DNA of 64,000 nucleotides from Glaciihabitans sp. (GCA_025463785.1 JAODBD010000004.1:124001-188000), one strand, 5' to 3'. Positions 51,847-60,859 are shown, numbered from the stretch's first letter. A program made the numbers and translations. Notes: generated from the letters alone by a model not told the origin.

Positions 51847-52608
51847 CTATTCAAAGTGACCCGTCTCTGACTGGTTGTTGCGGCTGGGATCCCAGCGTTC
51901 GACCGGAGCGGTCTCGCCGCGCAATCCTTCGAGCAGGCTGGTGATGGCATCCATCACGCGCTCGGTGGCCTCGGCCAACAGCGCGGAGTTCATGGGCTTA
52001 CCCAGATACGTCGAGAGGTCAACCGGTTCACCGAAAATAAGATCGATGCGCTTGCGCGGAAACAGGCTCAGCTTGCCGTATCGCGGCAGCACCTTCTGTG
52101 TGCCCCAGTGGGCAGCGGGGATGATCGGGATGCCGGCCTCGAGCGCCATCCGCACCGCACCGAACTTGCCTCGCATCGGCCAGAGGTCCGGGTCACGCGT
52201 CAGCGAGCCCTCGGGGTAGATCACGACCGCGAGTCCGTTGTCTGTGATGTGTCGAGCGGTTGCCAGCGGATCACTGTTGCGGGCGACGCCCGTGCGCTCG
52301 ACCGGCACCTGCTGGGTCTTGCGCATCAGGAAACCGAGAACCGGAACTCTGAACAGGGACGCCTTGGCCAGGAACCGGGGCATCCGACCGGCCCGCCACA
52401 TCGCAACCCCGATCACGAGCGGATCGATCTCGCTGTAGTGGTTGGGCGCAAGCACGAAGGCGCCCGATTTCGGCAGCTTGTCTGTGTCGTGTAGCACGAG
52501 CTTCGAGATCGCGCCCATAAACGGCAGGATGAGGGCGGCCAGCACCCAGAAGGTCGGGGTTCTTTCGGATCGTCGCGGCTCCGTTGCCGCGGCTCGCTGG
52601 GTCGTCAA
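51847..52608 (-). CDS. plsC: 1-acyl-sn-glycerol-3-phosphate acyltransferase (PlsC family)
   Basis: A 253-residue membrane-associated acyltransferase. Catalytic NHYSEID is an H-x4-D motif; the phosphate-binding motif is YPEGSLTRD; a membrane anchor (TFWVLAALILPFMGAISKLV) precedes. It makes phosphatidate from the product of gpsA-linked steps. The start is TTG 52608, 4 bp after the murA stop. Confidence 0.92.
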   Translation of the reverse strand: MTTQRAAATEPRRSERTPTFWVLAALILPFMGAISKLVLHDTDKLPKSGAFVLAPNHYSEIDPLVIGVAMWRAGRMPRFLAKASLFRVPVLGFLMRKTQQVPVERTGVARNSDPLATARHITDNGLAVVIYPEGSLTRDPDLWPMRGKFGAVRMALEAGIPIIPAAHWGTQKVLPRYGKLSLFPRKRIDLIFGEPVDLSTYLGKPMNSALLAEATERVMDAITSLLEGLRGETAPVERWDPSRNNQSETGHFE

Positions 52609-52612
52609 GGGG

Positions 52613-53980
52613 CTAGCCCTCGTAAATGAAGTCAGCCCCGAGAAGCGCGAGCTTGTCGATGAAGTGCTCGTAACCCCGGCTGATGATGCCGACGTTACTG
52701 ATGGTGGAACGACCCTCGGCCGTCAGCGCTGCGATGAGGTGGCTGAAGCCTCCGCGAAGGTCTGGAACCACGACATCCGCTCCGTGCAGCGGTGTCGGCC
52801 CGGTAATGACGGCGGCCTGCTCGAACTCGCGGCGGGCAACCCTCCGGTCGTAGCCTGCGAGACCATCCTTGTGGACGACGATGTTGGCGCCCATGGCGAT
52901 CAGGGCATCCGTGAACCCGAAGCGGTTCTCGTACACGGTTTCGTGCACGATCGACACTCCCTCGGCCTTCGTCAGCGCGACGATGAGCGGCTGCTGCCAG
53001 TCGGTCATGAATCCGGGGTGAACGTCGGTCTCGACGACAACGGGCTTCAGCGTGCCGCCCGGGTGGTAAAAACGGATGCCGTCCTCGTGGATGTCGAACG
53101 CACCGCCGACCTTACGGAAGATGTTGAGGAAGGTCATGAGTTCCTGCTGCTTCGCGCCGCCCACGAAGATGTCGCCCTCGGTCGCGAGAGCCGCCGAGGC
53201 CCAGCTCGCTGCCTCGTTGCGGTCGAAGAGCGCGCGATGCTCGTACCCATCCAGGCTGTCGACGCCCTCGATGAAGATCACGCGGTTGGGCTCGACGTTG
53301 ATGATCGCGCCCATCTTCTGCAGGATCGCGATGAGATCCATGATCTCGGGCTCGATTGCCGCGTTCTTGAGCTCGGTGACGCCCTCCGCGCGAACGGCCG
53401 TGAGCAGAACCTGCTCCGTCGCGCCAACGCTCGGGTATGGCAGTTCGATCTGCGCGCCCTTGAGACCGTTCGGCGCGGTCAGGCGAATGCCTTCGTAGCT
53501 CTTGTCGACGATGGCGCCGAAGGCACGAAGCGCGTCGAGATGGAAGTCGATTGGGCGGTCGCCGATGCGGCATCCGCCCAGGTCGGGAATGAGCGCCTCG
53601 CCGAGCCGGTGCAGCAGGGGCCCACAGAACAGGATCGGGATGCGGCTGGAGCCCGCGAGCGCGTCAATCTCCGCAAAGTGCGCCTTGAGCACGTTGCTCG
53701 GGTCGAGCAGCAACTCGCCGGGCGCAATCTCGGTCACGGAGACGCCGTACGCATTCAGCATCCCGGTTACGACGCCGACGTCACTGATGTCTGGAACGTC
53801 TTTCAGGAGGCTGGGAGTGTCGCCCAGAAGCGCCGCGACCATGGCTTTCGTCGCCAGGTTCTTGGCACCGCGAATCTCTATGCGCCCTCGCAGCGGTTTT
53901 CCACCGTTGATGACGATCTTGTCTGACTTCAAACCGACCCGCTGCCCTGCCTTTTGGGCATCCTGAACGACTGAACTCAC
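52613..53980 (-). CDS. murA: UDP-N-acetylglucosamine 1-carboxyvinyltransferase MurA
   Basis: A 455-residue enzyme of the first committed step of peptidoglycan synthesis. Segments are INGGKPLRGRIEIRGAKN (substrate Lys/Asn) and LGGCRIGDRPIDFHLDALRA with the active-site Cys in place. Mycobacterial MurA has Asp there and resists fosfomycin; the Cys here predicts the fosfomycin-sensitive type. The downstream plsC-gpsA genes are cotranscribed. Confidence 0.96.
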   Translation of the reverse strand: MSSVVQDAQKAGQRVGLKSDKIVINGGKPLRGRIEIRGAKNLATKAMVAALLGDTPSLLKDVPDISDVGVVTGMLNAYGVSVTEIAPGELLLDPSNVLKAHFAEIDALAGSSRIPILFCGPLLHRLGEALIPDLGGCRIGDRPIDFHLDALRAFGAIVDKSYEGIRLTAPNGLKGAQIELPYPSVGATEQVLLTAVRAEGVTELKNAAIEPEIMDLIAILQKMGAIINVEPNRVIFIEGVDSLDGYEHRALFDRNEAASWASAALATEGDIFVGGAKQQELMTFLNIFRKVGGAFDIHEDGIRFYHPGGTLKPVVVETDVHPGFMTDWQQPLIVALTKAEGVSIVHETVYENRFGFTDALIAMGANIVVHKDGLAGYDRRVARREFEQAAVITGPTPLHGADVVVPDLRGGFSHLIAALTAEGRSTISNVGIISRGYEHFIDKLALLGADFIYEG

Positions 53981-54577
53981 TTATTTCACCGGCAATGTCT
54001 TGGGCCGCCACGATTCACGGCGGGCTTCGAATTCTGTAATTCGCGCCTCATCACGCAGGGTTAGGCCAATGTCATCCAGGCCTTCGAGCAAACGCCACCT
54101 AGTGTAATCGTCGATCTCGAATGGGACGGAAAGATCGCCGATGGTCGCCGTCTTCCGGGTCAGATCGACCGAGATCGGGATGCCGGGGTCCGCTTCGATG
54201 ATCGCCCAGATTTTCTCGACATCCGGCTCACTCACGGTACCGGCCAGCAGCCCTTGCTTGCCCGAGTTTCCCCGAAAAATGTCGCCGAAACGGGGACTCA
54301 GAATCGCCGTGAATCCGAAGTCCCGCAACGCCCAGACCGCGTGTTCGCGGCTCGATCCGGTGCCGAAATCGGGGCCGGCGATGAGGATTCCGCCCTGCGA
54401 GTACGCAGGCTGGTTGAGCACAAACTCCGGATCCTGGCGCCAGGCGTAGAACAGAGCATCGTCGTAGCCGGTCTTCGTAACCCGTTTCAGGAATACGGCG
54501 GGGATGATCTGGTCGGTGTCGACGTTCGAGCGCTTGAGCGGCACCGCGGTGCCGGTCAGTACCGAGATCTTGTCCAT
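53981..54577 (-). CDS. leuD: 3-isopropylmalate dehydratase small subunit
   Basis: A 198-residue small subunit for leucine biosynthesis. It has [20 protein letters not shown] and the swivel loop [17 protein letters not shown]. Start ATG 54577 overlaps the leuC stop by one base (TAATG); its stop is directly before murA. Controlled with leuC by the upstream leader. Confidence 0.96.
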   Translation of the reverse strand: MDKISVLTGTAVPLKRSNVDTDQIIPAVFLKRVTKTGYDDALFYAWRQDPEFVLNQPAYSQGGILIAGPDFGTGSSREHAVWALRDFGFTAILSPRFGDIFRGNSGKQGLLAGTVSEPDVEKIWAIIEADPGIPISVDLTRKTATIGDLSVPFEIDDYTRWRLLEGLDDIGLTLRDEARITEFEARRESWRPKTLPVK

Positions 54578-56160
54578 TACCTGCTCACCTCGTGGCTCGA
54601 GCTCACGCCGGGTTCCGAAATGCCGTCGACGTAGTCGGGGTCGATATCGGTCGTGCGGGCACCGCGGTTGGACGCGTTGCCCGATGCTGCCGCGGAGGCG
54701 TAATCGCCCTGGAGCGACTCCGGAACGCTCACGCCGAGATCCCACGGACTGCTCAGGGTGCCACGAATGGCGGTTGCGGCAGCGACCAGCGGTGACACGA
54801 GATGGGTGCGACCGCCCTTGCCCTGGCGACCCTCGAAGTTGCGGTTGGAGGTCGAGGCGCAACGCTCGCCGGGGGCGAGCTGGTCGGGGTTCATCCCGAG
54901 GCACATCGAGCAGCCGGCGAAGCGCCATTCTGCGCCGAACTCTTCGACGATTTTGTCGATTCCCTCGGCCTCGGCCTCGATGCGAACGCGAGCGCTGCCC
55001 GGGACGACCATGACGCGAACGCCGTCGGCCTTCTTCTGGCCCTTGATGATGGATGCGAACGCGCGCAGGTCTTCGATGCGGCTGTTGGTGCAGGAGCCCA
55101 TGAAGACGGCATCCACCCGGATGTCTTTCATGGCCGTGCCTGCCGCAAGATCCATGTATTCGAGTGCGCGCTGAGCCGATGCCCGCTCGTTCGGATCGCT
55201 GTAGTCGTCTGGCGACGGGATGCTGTCGCTGAGCGACACGCCCTGCCCGGGGTTCGTACCCCAGGTGACGAACGGCTCGAGCTCATTGGCATCGAGGTAC
55301 ACCTCGGCGTCGAACACGGCGTCGTCGTCTGTCTTCAGGGTCTCCCAGTACGCGACCGCGGCATCCCAGTCGGCGCCCTCCGGAGCGTGCGGGCGACCCT
55401 TCAGGTAGTCGTACGTCGTCTGGTCTGGCGCGACCATGCCGGCGCGCGCGCCCGCCTCGATAGACATGTTGCAGATGGTCATGCGGCCATCCATCGAAAG
55501 CGAGCGGATGGCGCTGCCGCGGTATTCGAGGACGTAGCCCTGGCCGCCGCCCGTGCCGATCTTCGCGATGATGGCCAGGATGATGTCCTTGGCGGTAACC
55601 CCGGGACGCAACTGACCCTCGACCGTGATGGCCATGGTCTTGAACTCCTGCAACGGGAGCGTCTGCGTGGCCAGAACGTGCTCGACCTCGCTGGTGCCGA
55701 TCCCGAACGCCATGGCGCCGAAAGCGCCGTGCGTCGAGGTGTGCGAATCACCGCAGACGACGGTGATACCGGGCATCGTCAGGCCGAGCTGCGGGCCGAC
55801 GACATGAACGATGCCCTGCTCGATATCGCCGAGCGAGTGCAGGCGAACACCGAACTCCGCGGCATTCCTGCGCAGGGTGTCTATCTGGGTGCGGCTGGTG
55901 AGGTCGGCGATCGGTTTGTCGATGGCGAGCGTCGGAGTGTTGTGGTCCTCCGTTGCGATCGTCAGATCGGGGCGGCGCACGGGGCGACCAGCCATCCGAA
56001 GTCCGTCAAAAGCCTGCGGGCTGGTGACCTCGTGAACGAGGTGGAGGTCGATGTAGATGAGGTCGGGAGAGCCGTCCTCGCCCTTGACGACGAGATGGCT
56101 ATCCCAGACCTTTTCGGCCAGAGTCTTGGGCGTACGTGGTGCGGGGGTGCTGTTTGTCAT
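54577..56160 (-). CDS. leuC: 3-isopropylmalate dehydratase large subunit
   Basis: A 527-residue aconitase-family subunit converting 2- to 3-isopropylmalate. The [4Fe-4S] ligands are in FMGSCTNSR and [11 protein letters not shown]. Other marks are [28 protein letters not shown] and [14 protein letters not shown] at the end. The Cys pair and the long Ser-rich region confirm the family. It follows a leader region with an attenuator peptide and hairpin (56221-56289). Confidence 0.96.
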   Translation of the reverse strand: MTNSTPAPRTPKTLAEKVWDSHLVVKGEDGSPDLIYIDLHLVHEVTSPQAFDGLRMAGRPVRRPDLTIATEDHNTPTLAIDKPIADLTSRTQIDTLRRNAAEFGVRLHSLGDIEQGIVHVVGPQLGLTMPGITVVCGDSHTSTHGAFGAMAFGIGTSEVEHVLATQTLPLQEFKTMAITVEGQLRPGVTAKDIILAIIAKIGTGGGQGYVLEYRGSAIRSLSMDGRMTICNMSIEAGARAGMVAPDQTTYDYLKGRPHAPEGADWDAAVAYWETLKTDDDAVFDAEVYLDANELEPFVTWGTNPGQGVSLSDSIPSPDDYSDPNERASAQRALEYMDLAAGTAMKDIRVDAVFMGSCTNSRIEDLRAFASIIKGQKKADGVRVMVVPGSARVRIEAEAEGIDKIVEEFGAEWRFAGCSMCLGMNPDQLAPGERCASTSNRNFEGRQGKGGRTHLVSPLVAAATAIRGTLSSPWDLGVSVPESLQGDYASAAASGNASNRGARTTDIDPDYVDGISEPGVSSSHEVSR

Positions 56161-56220
56161 GAGTGCGGTCTTTCTTCATCTCGATGGGTCAGCCAACGAC
56201 GCCACTGACGGTGGCATAGG

Positions 56221-56289
56221 CCGCGACGAGTGAGGCCAGAGGTATTAGGACTCGTCGCGGCGACGAAGAAGGAGCCGATCGAACTGCAT
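56221..56289 (-). promoter_or_regulatory. Leucine attenuator leader of leuCD (leader peptide + hairpin)
   Basis: On the minus strand, ATG 56289 starts a 14-residue peptide MQFDRLLLRRRDES (stop 56245-56247) with three consecutive Leu codons (CTC CTT CTT), then three Arg codons. The end of this ORF overlaps one arm of a perfect 11-bp stem: CCGCGACGAGT (56250-56260 as its complement) and ACTCGTCGCGG (56221-56231), with an 18-base loop. Leu starvation would stall ribosomes on the Leu codons and change folding; Leu-codon leaders of leuA and ilvB are established in Actinobacteria. No T-run follows the stem, so the second step may act on leuC translation. Confidence 0.8.
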
Positions 56290-56353
56290 TCATCGAGGCT
56301 ATCATCCGTCTGCGCGCTGGCGCAGACCGGTGAATCCTTCGGCGCTGCGGGCT

Positions 56354-56860
56354 TTAGTAGCTCGACTTTCCGGCGAGCCCAGCGTTAGGGAAGCAAGCGG
56401 AAAGCGCGGTGATCGAAAGCTGCGGACCGTCGACGAATGCCACCGTGAAGCTGTAGCCGTCTTTGGCTTTCATGTCGAGGGTGTTAGTGCCGTCCTGCCC
56501 TGTCGCCTGGAATACGCTCCAACCGGGCTTGCCGGTCCAGTTCGCGGCGATTGCCGACAAAACCTGGTCGGTCTTGACGCCGGCCTTGAGGCTCACGGTT
56601 TCCGAGCCGGGCCAGTAAGACTGGTCGCTCTTGCCAAGGCACGGGTAAATGACCTTCGAAGTCTGCGTCTGCTGGGTGTCCGTAACCGACTCTGAGGGAA
56701 CGAAGTCGGCGATCTGGCGCTCCAGTTGCAGGGTCGTCTGCTTGGCGCCTGCGAGCGTCGTCGTGGTGCCCGCGCTCGAGGAACATCCGCTGACGGACGA
56801 CACGACGACAATGGATGCCACGGTCGCGAGAACGACCACGGCGTTTCGGGTGTGCTTCAC
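56354..56860 (-). CDS. Predicted lipoprotein, function unknown
   Basis: A 168-residue predicted lipoprotein: signal peptide VVVLATVASIVVVSSVSGCSS, lipobox VSGC at about 23-26, then a Thr/Ser linker and an exported domain with two Cys (PCLGKSD, SACFPNAG), likely a disulphide. No recognisable family. It starts at GTG 56860 with GGGGAGCATT before it. Downstream lies the leuC leader region. Confidence 0.7.
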   Translation of the reverse strand: MKHTRNAVVVLATVASIVVVSSVSGCSSSAGTTTTLAGAKQTTLQLERQIADFVPSESVTDTQQTQTSKVIYPCLGKSDQSYWPGSETVSLKAGVKTDQVLSAIAANWTGKPGWSVFQATGQDGTNTLDMKAKDGYSFTVAFVDGPQLSITALSACFPNAGLAGKSSY

Positions 56861-56971
56861 AATGCTCCCCTCGAGCCTTCAATGATCTCGGCGCAACCAT
56901 ATCGTTGCCAGAACGGATCGGGCACTCCCTGTTTCGGGGGTCAGACCGTGTCGGCCAAAGTGAGGACACGC

Positions 56972-57970
56972 TCAGTCGGAGCCGTGCGACGCTCTCTTCG
57001 CCTCGGCGCGCAGCCTGATCACGCTCGCGACGACAGCAAGGGTCATCGCGACGACAATGACCCCGAGCGACGTCAGCGTCGAGATCTCCGGCGCCCAGGA
57101 GACGTTGTGACCGCCGTTGATGAAGGGCAGCTCGTTGTCGTGGAGGGCGTGGAAGATGAGCTTCACGGCGATAAAGGCCAGGATCGCGGCGATCCCATAC
57201 GTGAGGTACACGAGCCGATTGATCAGGTTGCCGATGAGGAAGTACAGCTGCCTGAGGCCCATCAGCGCGAAGACGTTCGCCGCGAAGACCAGGAACGCAT
57301 CCTGCGTGATGCCGAAGATGGCCGGGATCGAGTCGAGCGCGAAGACGAGATCGGTGCCGCCGATGGCGACGAATACGATCGCGATGGGGGTGAGGACGCG
57401 CCTGCCGCCCACCGACATCCGCAGCTTTGATCCATTGAACTGATCGGTGATCGGGATGCGTTTCCGCAGAAACCGGATCACGCCGCTCTCGGTTTCTTCG
57501 GTCTCGTGTGGATTCGACCGCGCCTGCTGGATGGCCGTATAGAGCAGGAACGCCCCGAACAGGTAGAAGATCCAGCTGAAGTTTTCGATCAGCGTCGCCC
57601 CGAGCAGGATGAAGACGCCACGCAGGACGAGCGCGATGACGATGCCCACCATGAGCACTCCCTGTTGCAGGGAGCGCGGCACCGAGAACTTCGCCATGAT
57701 GATGACGAATACAAACAGGTTGTCGACGCTCAGGCTGTATTCGGTGAGCCATCCCGCAATGAACTGCCCGGACGAGTTCGGGTCGACGAACACGAACAGC
57801 AGACCTCCGAACGCGAGGGCAAGGGTGACGTAGATCGCAATCCAGATTGCCGATTCCCTGGGCGAAGGGATGCGCGGCCTCCGATACGCAAGCAGCAGGT
57901 CGCCCACGATAATGACAGCCATCACCGCGATGGAGGTGATCTCGAGCCAGGACGGGACGGCGAGTTGCAC
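56972..57970 (-). CDS. TerC-family integral membrane protein, probable manganese exporter
   Basis: A 332-residue membrane protein with about nine spans. Conserved acidic residues lie in TEYSLSVDNLFVFVIIMAKF and AIGGTDLVFALDSIPAIFGIT, the two related TerC motifs. Members of this family export Mn2+ and are often controlled by the yybP-ykoY riboswitch, which lies upstream (57979-58118). GTG 57970 has AAGGGGAACC ahead. Confidence 0.92.
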   Translation of the reverse strand: MQLAVPSWLEITSIAVMAVIIVGDLLLAYRRPRIPSPRESAIWIAIYVTLALAFGGLLFVFVDPNSSGQFIAGWLTEYSLSVDNLFVFVIIMAKFSVPRSLQQGVLMVGIVIALVLRGVFILLGATLIENFSWIFYLFGAFLLYTAIQQARSNPHETEETESGVIRFLRKRIPITDQFNGSKLRMSVGGRRVLTPIAIVFVAIGGTDLVFALDSIPAIFGITQDAFLVFAANVFALMGLRQLYFLIGNLINRLVYLTYGIAAILAFIAVKLIFHALHDNELPFINGGHNVSWAPEISTLTSLGVIVVAMTLAVVASVIRLRAEAKRASHGSD

Positions 57971-57978
57971 GGTTGGTT

Positions 57979-58118
57979 CCCCTTCGGTCAGGACGCATGG
58001 TCGTGGCCGAAAGTCTCTCCCGCAGCCCGCAAATCTCAGGATGCCGCCGTGCCCGGAGGCCGCATAAGCGGCACTCGTGATGACGATCACGGCGAGGTGG
58101 GATACTCCCCTTCGCTGT
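57979..58118 (-). ncRNA. yybP-ykoY type manganese riboswitch upstream of terC
   Basis: The minus-strand leader has the first characteristic segment GAAGGGGAGTATCCCAC (58098-58116 on the plus strand as complement), then GATCGTCATCACGAGTG, a variable middle and the closing pair GGGAGAGACTTTCGG ... CCGAAGGGGAACC just before the GTG. The closing stem includes the Shine-Dalgarno sequence, so Mn2+ binding likely frees or hides the start. The match is to the consensus as I know it; no covariance model was run. Confidence 0.75.
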
Positions 58119-58224
58119 AACGAGCCTATCGGACGGAGTACCTGCTCCGAAGGCGTTTTGCGCATGAGCTTCGTGCCGTGAAACGAACCTTGCGGCACTG
58201 TTTTATTTCGAAACGAAGTCGGCT

Positions 58225-58230
58225 TACAAT
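58225..58230 (+). promoter_or_regulatory. Candidate -10 element of the DUF7882-type gene
   Basis: TACAAT in an AT-rich patch about 40 bp before the gene start. A matching -35 is not clear (TTTATT about 17 bp upstream). Confidence 0.4.
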
Positions 58231-58269
58231 CCTTCTCATAGCCCAGACCACGCTATGAAAAGGACAATC

Positions 58270-58599
58270 ATGGGACACCTAATTTACGGAGACGGCGCCT
58301 TCGAAGTTGATGTCGAAGACAGGGCGCTGGCCCACCTGCAAATTGTCATCGGCGCGAAGCTGCGTCGCCAGGAAAGCTTCTTCTTCAGTTGGGAAGACGG
58401 CACCGGCGAGAGCGGCCATTCGAGCATTTGGTTGAACCCCTATATACCGCTTCGGTTTGCATTTCAGAGCCGAGAGCCCATACAGATCAATCGCGAATGG
58501 CTCGAACTTCTGACCCGCGCGGCCAACAGCACCGGCGGTCTCCGCTTCGTGCCCGAGGTTGCGGAAAAGGTCGAGGCCGTGGAGGCCGTCGGCAGCTGA
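58270..58599 (+). CDS. DUF7882-type small actinobacterial protein (MGHLIYG family)
   Basis: A 109-residue protein starting MGHLIYGDGAFEVDVEDRAL and continuing LQIVIGAKLRRQESFFFSW, the recognisable pattern of a small protein family widespread in Microbacteriaceae with no known function (sometimes misannotated as DNA ligase). The ATG at 58270 has AAAGGAC six bases ahead; an in-frame ATG at 58255 is less likely. It stands alone, with a TACAAT -10 upstream. Confidence 0.85.
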   Translation: MGHLIYGDGAFEVDVEDRALAHLQIVIGAKLRRQESFFFSWEDGTGESGHSSIWLNPYIPLRFAFQSREPIQINREWLELLTRAANSTGGLRFVPEVAEKVEAVEAVGS

Positions 58600-58654
58600 G
58601 GGATGCGGCGGCGGATCGATTCTGCCGCCGTTAGAGTACAGAAGGCGGCGTGCG

Positions 58655-59500
58655 TTAGCTCGCCTCGGCGGCGGCCTGTTCGCGCTGGGCGCGGCTCAGG
58701 TCCATGGCGAGTTCGGTAGCGCCGGTTTCGAGCAGCGTCTTCAGTGCCGACAGAACCATGGGCCAGCCGCCACTGATGTTGGGAAGAGTTGCGCTGTCTT
58801 CGTCAAAGTCGTCATGGATGACCGTCAACTTAACCTGATCGCCCGCGGGTTCGATTTCGAAAGCGACCTTAGACCGGCGCTCCGATTGCAGTTTCGCGGT
58901 CAGGTCATCCGAGAAGCCGACGGCTTTCGCAAACTCGTCCGTCGTGGTCTGCCACGTGTACGAAAGGCGCGTGAACGGGTCGGATTCGAGCACGACCTGC
59001 TCTGGATCTTCGATCGTGACATCGGCGTAGGTCCATGCCATGGTCGAACCGGGCTTCCAGTCGGTTGTGAAGGTCGCTCCCCAGTAACGACTCGTGAATG
59101 CCGGGTCGGTGAGTGCGACCCACAGCGCCTCCGGGGTCGTGTGGATGTAGGTCGTGTAAACGAAGGACGGCTTGCTCATGGTGCTCTCCAATGCGGTTTT
59201 GAGATCCGCGAGCGCACTGACTCGCTCGCGGTTGTACTTGGTGATCCAGCGGTCGGCGATCGCGTTGATTGGCGCAGCGTTCAGGTAGTGCAACTTCTCG
59301 CGACCACGCCATACCGTCGCCACGAGTTGGGCGTCTTCGAGCACCGCGAGGTGCTTGCTCACTGACTGGCGAGCCATCGCCAGCCCCTCGCAGAGCTGCT
59401 GAAGCGTCTGACCGTCGTTGGCGTTCAGGTTGTCAAGCAGTCGTCTGCGGGTGGGGTCGGCGAGGGCCTTGAACACGTCGTGTGCTGCAGGTTCTGCCAC
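58655..59500 (-). CDS. ArsR-type regulator fused to an AHSA1/SRPBCC domain
   Basis: A 281-residue fusion. Residues about 1-95 are an ArsR winged helix (DVFKALADPTRRRLLDNLN, LAMARQSVSKHLAVLED, WRGREKLHYLN). After a short linker, residues 115-265 form an SRPBCC/AHSA1 domain (VYTTYIHTTPEALWVALTDP, MAWTYADVTIEDPEQVVLES, NISGGWPMVLSALKTLLE). In other genomes these are neighbouring genes; here they are one chain, so a ligand bound in the SRPBCC pocket could control DNA binding directly. GTG start 59500 is 12 bp from a palindromic operator. Confidence 0.9.
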   Translation of the reverse strand: MAEPAAHDVFKALADPTRRRLLDNLNANDGQTLQQLCEGLAMARQSVSKHLAVLEDAQLVATVWRGREKLHYLNAAPINAIADRWITKYNRERVSALADLKTALESTMSKPSFVYTTYIHTTPEALWVALTDPAFTSRYWGATFTTDWKPGSTMAWTYADVTIEDPEQVVLESDPFTRLSYTWQTTTDEFAKAVGFSDDLTAKLQSERRSKVAFEIEPAGDQVKLTVIHDDFDEDSATLPNISGGWPMVLSALKTLLETGATELAMDLSRAQREQAAAEAS

Positions 59501-59512
59501 GCTCAACAATAG

Positions 59513-59528
59513 GCAGCCATTTGGCTGC
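59513..59528. promoter_or_regulatory. Palindromic operator before the ArsR-AHSA1 gene
   Basis: GCAGCCA-TT-TGGCTGC, perfect 7-bp arms with a 2-bp centre, 12 bp upstream of the GTG. Likely autoregulatory site. Confidence 0.65.
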
Positions 59529-59545
59529 ATGTCAAGTGCTCTGCC

Positions 59546-60058
59546 TCAGGATGCGCGCAGCGAATCTGTGATGGTATCAAAGTCCGTGCCGCTGAAGGCC
59601 ACCAGGGTTATCGTGTCGAGGATCGCCGGATTTTCGGCGAGCCACGTGGTGATGGTGGCGAGGGCGACCTTTGTGGCATCCCGAATCGGGTACCCGTAGA
59701 CGCCCGTCGAGATGGCCGGAAAAGCAATCGAGCGATAGCCCTTCGCCAGGTCGAGACTGTTGCGATAGCAGGATGCCAGCAGCTCGGCTGCATTCTCGGG
59801 CGAATAGTTTCGGTATACGGGGCCGACCGCGTGAACGATCTTCTGCGCCGTGCGGATGTTGAAGGCATCCGTCATCCTGGCTTCGCCAGTGTCCGCGCCG
59901 CCGAGGAGCCTGCACGCCGCGAGCAAATCGGGGCCAGCAGCGCGGTGAATTGCGCCATCGACTCCCCCGCCGCCGAGCAGGCTCGAGTTGGCGGCGTTGA
60001 CGATCACGTCGGCGGGAAACCTGGTGATGTCGCCCTGGTATGCGGCGATTGTGGTCAT
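59546..60058 (-). CDS. Macro-domain protein (O-acetyl-ADP-ribose deacetylase type)
   Basis: A 170-residue macro domain of the YmdB/MacroD type. [38 protein letters not shown] (seen in its parts: [22 protein letters not shown]) is the ADP-ribose-binding signature; [18 protein letters not shown] is the second loop. These hydrolyse O-acetyl-ADP-ribose or remove ADP-ribose from proteins. Confidence 0.93.
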   Translation of the reverse strand: MTTIAAYQGDITRFPADVIVNAANSSLLGGGGVDGAIHRAAGPDLLAACRLLGGADTGEARMTDAFNIRTAQKIVHAVGPVYRNYSPENAAELLASCYRNSLDLAKGYRSIAFPAISTGVYGYPIRDATKVALATITTWLAENPAILDTITLVAFSGTDFDTITDSLRAS

Positions 60059-60119
60059 GTCTGCAGCCTAGTTCGGGGCGGTGCGGCTACCTGGGCGGCG
60101 GTCGGCGGTGGTACGCCGT

Positions 60120-60203
60120 GCATAACTCCTGACGATCACCGACTCCGGCGCCGACTCGCCGACGAATGACGCCCGCGCGGTGCCAGGAGCATGAGTTACG
60201 CGC
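60120..60203. repeat. Intergenic inverted repeat, GCATAACTC type (imperfect)
   Basis: GCATAACTCCTG (60120-60131) and the reverse complement of about 60184-60203 (GCGCGTAACTCATGCTCCTG) share GC(A/G)TAACTC ... CTCCTG. It lies between divergent macro-domain and isochorismatase genes. Same family as 13148-13228 and 46481-46562. Confidence 0.75.
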
Positions 60204-60277
60204 AAGGAAGGTGGTGTCAGCGGCTGGATTTAGTGTTGAGATAGTAGCGAAAACTGGGATATCTGAAGGAGTCCGTC

Positions 60278-60832
60278 GTGACGACACTGACAAATCGGCC
60301 AAACACCGCGCTCGTGGTGATTGACGTTCAAAACGGGGTCGTCGGTGATGCCTATCAGCGAGACACAGTTGTCGCCAACATCCGCACCCTCGTCGACAGG
60401 GCTCACGTCGAGGGCGTCCCGGTCGTCTGGGTCCAGCACTCTGACGACGATCTGGTGAAGGGCACTCACGACTGGGAGTACGTCCCCGAGCTGGTGCGCC
60501 GGGCCTCCGAGGCGCTGGTGCACAAGTCATTCGGCGACTCCTTCGAGGGCACCGACCTCGAAGATGTGCTGGCCAGCGCGGCGATCGGCCGACTAGTCGT
60601 CGCGGGGGCTGAGACGGATGCCTGCATCCGGTCCACCATTCATGGAGCGTTCACGCGCGGCTACGACGTCACGCTCGTCGGCGATGCCCACACTGCCGGC
60701 GATAAGAGCGCGTGGGGAGCTCCCCCTGTCGAGCAGGTCATCGCGCACACAAACTTGTACTGGAATTTCCAGGATGCGCCGGGCCGCACGGCCGAAGTAG
60801 TCGGCACGGAGGACGTCAGGTTTAGCAGCTGA
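60278..60832 (+). CDS. Isochorismatase-family cysteine hydrolase
   Basis: A 184-residue hydrolase. The catalytic Asp is in LVVIDVQNGVVGD, the Lys in LVHKSFGDSFEGTDL and the Cys in VVAGAETDACIRSTIHGAF. The family includes nicotinamidases, ureidoacrylate amidohydrolase and others; I cannot fix the substrate. GTG start 60278 with GAAGGAG ahead. Confidence 0.9.
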   Translation: MTTLTNRPNTALVVIDVQNGVVGDAYQRDTVVANIRTLVDRAHVEGVPVVWVQHSDDDLVKGTHDWEYVPELVRRASEALVHKSFGDSFEGTDLEDVLASAAIGRLVVAGAETDACIRSTIHGAFTRGYDVTLVGDAHTAGDKSAWGAPPVEQVIAHTNLYWNFQDAPGRTAEVVGTEDVRFSS

Positions 60833-60859
60833 TCTGCGCCAATCGAGCAGGTCTGTGGC

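Noticed and set aside
52442-53926. Plus-strand open frame of about 490 codons opposite murA
   Set aside because: Shadow of murA and plsC; no start signal, no domain.
54802-56208. Plus-strand open frame of about 470 codons opposite leuC
   Set aside because: Shadow of leuC, which has complete iron-sulphur and substrate motifs.
60278-60832. RutB (ureidoacrylate amidohydrolase) partner for the pyrimidine operon
   Set aside because: It is the same broad isochorismatase family, but lies 40 kb away beside unrelated genes and lacks any specific RutB mark that I can see.
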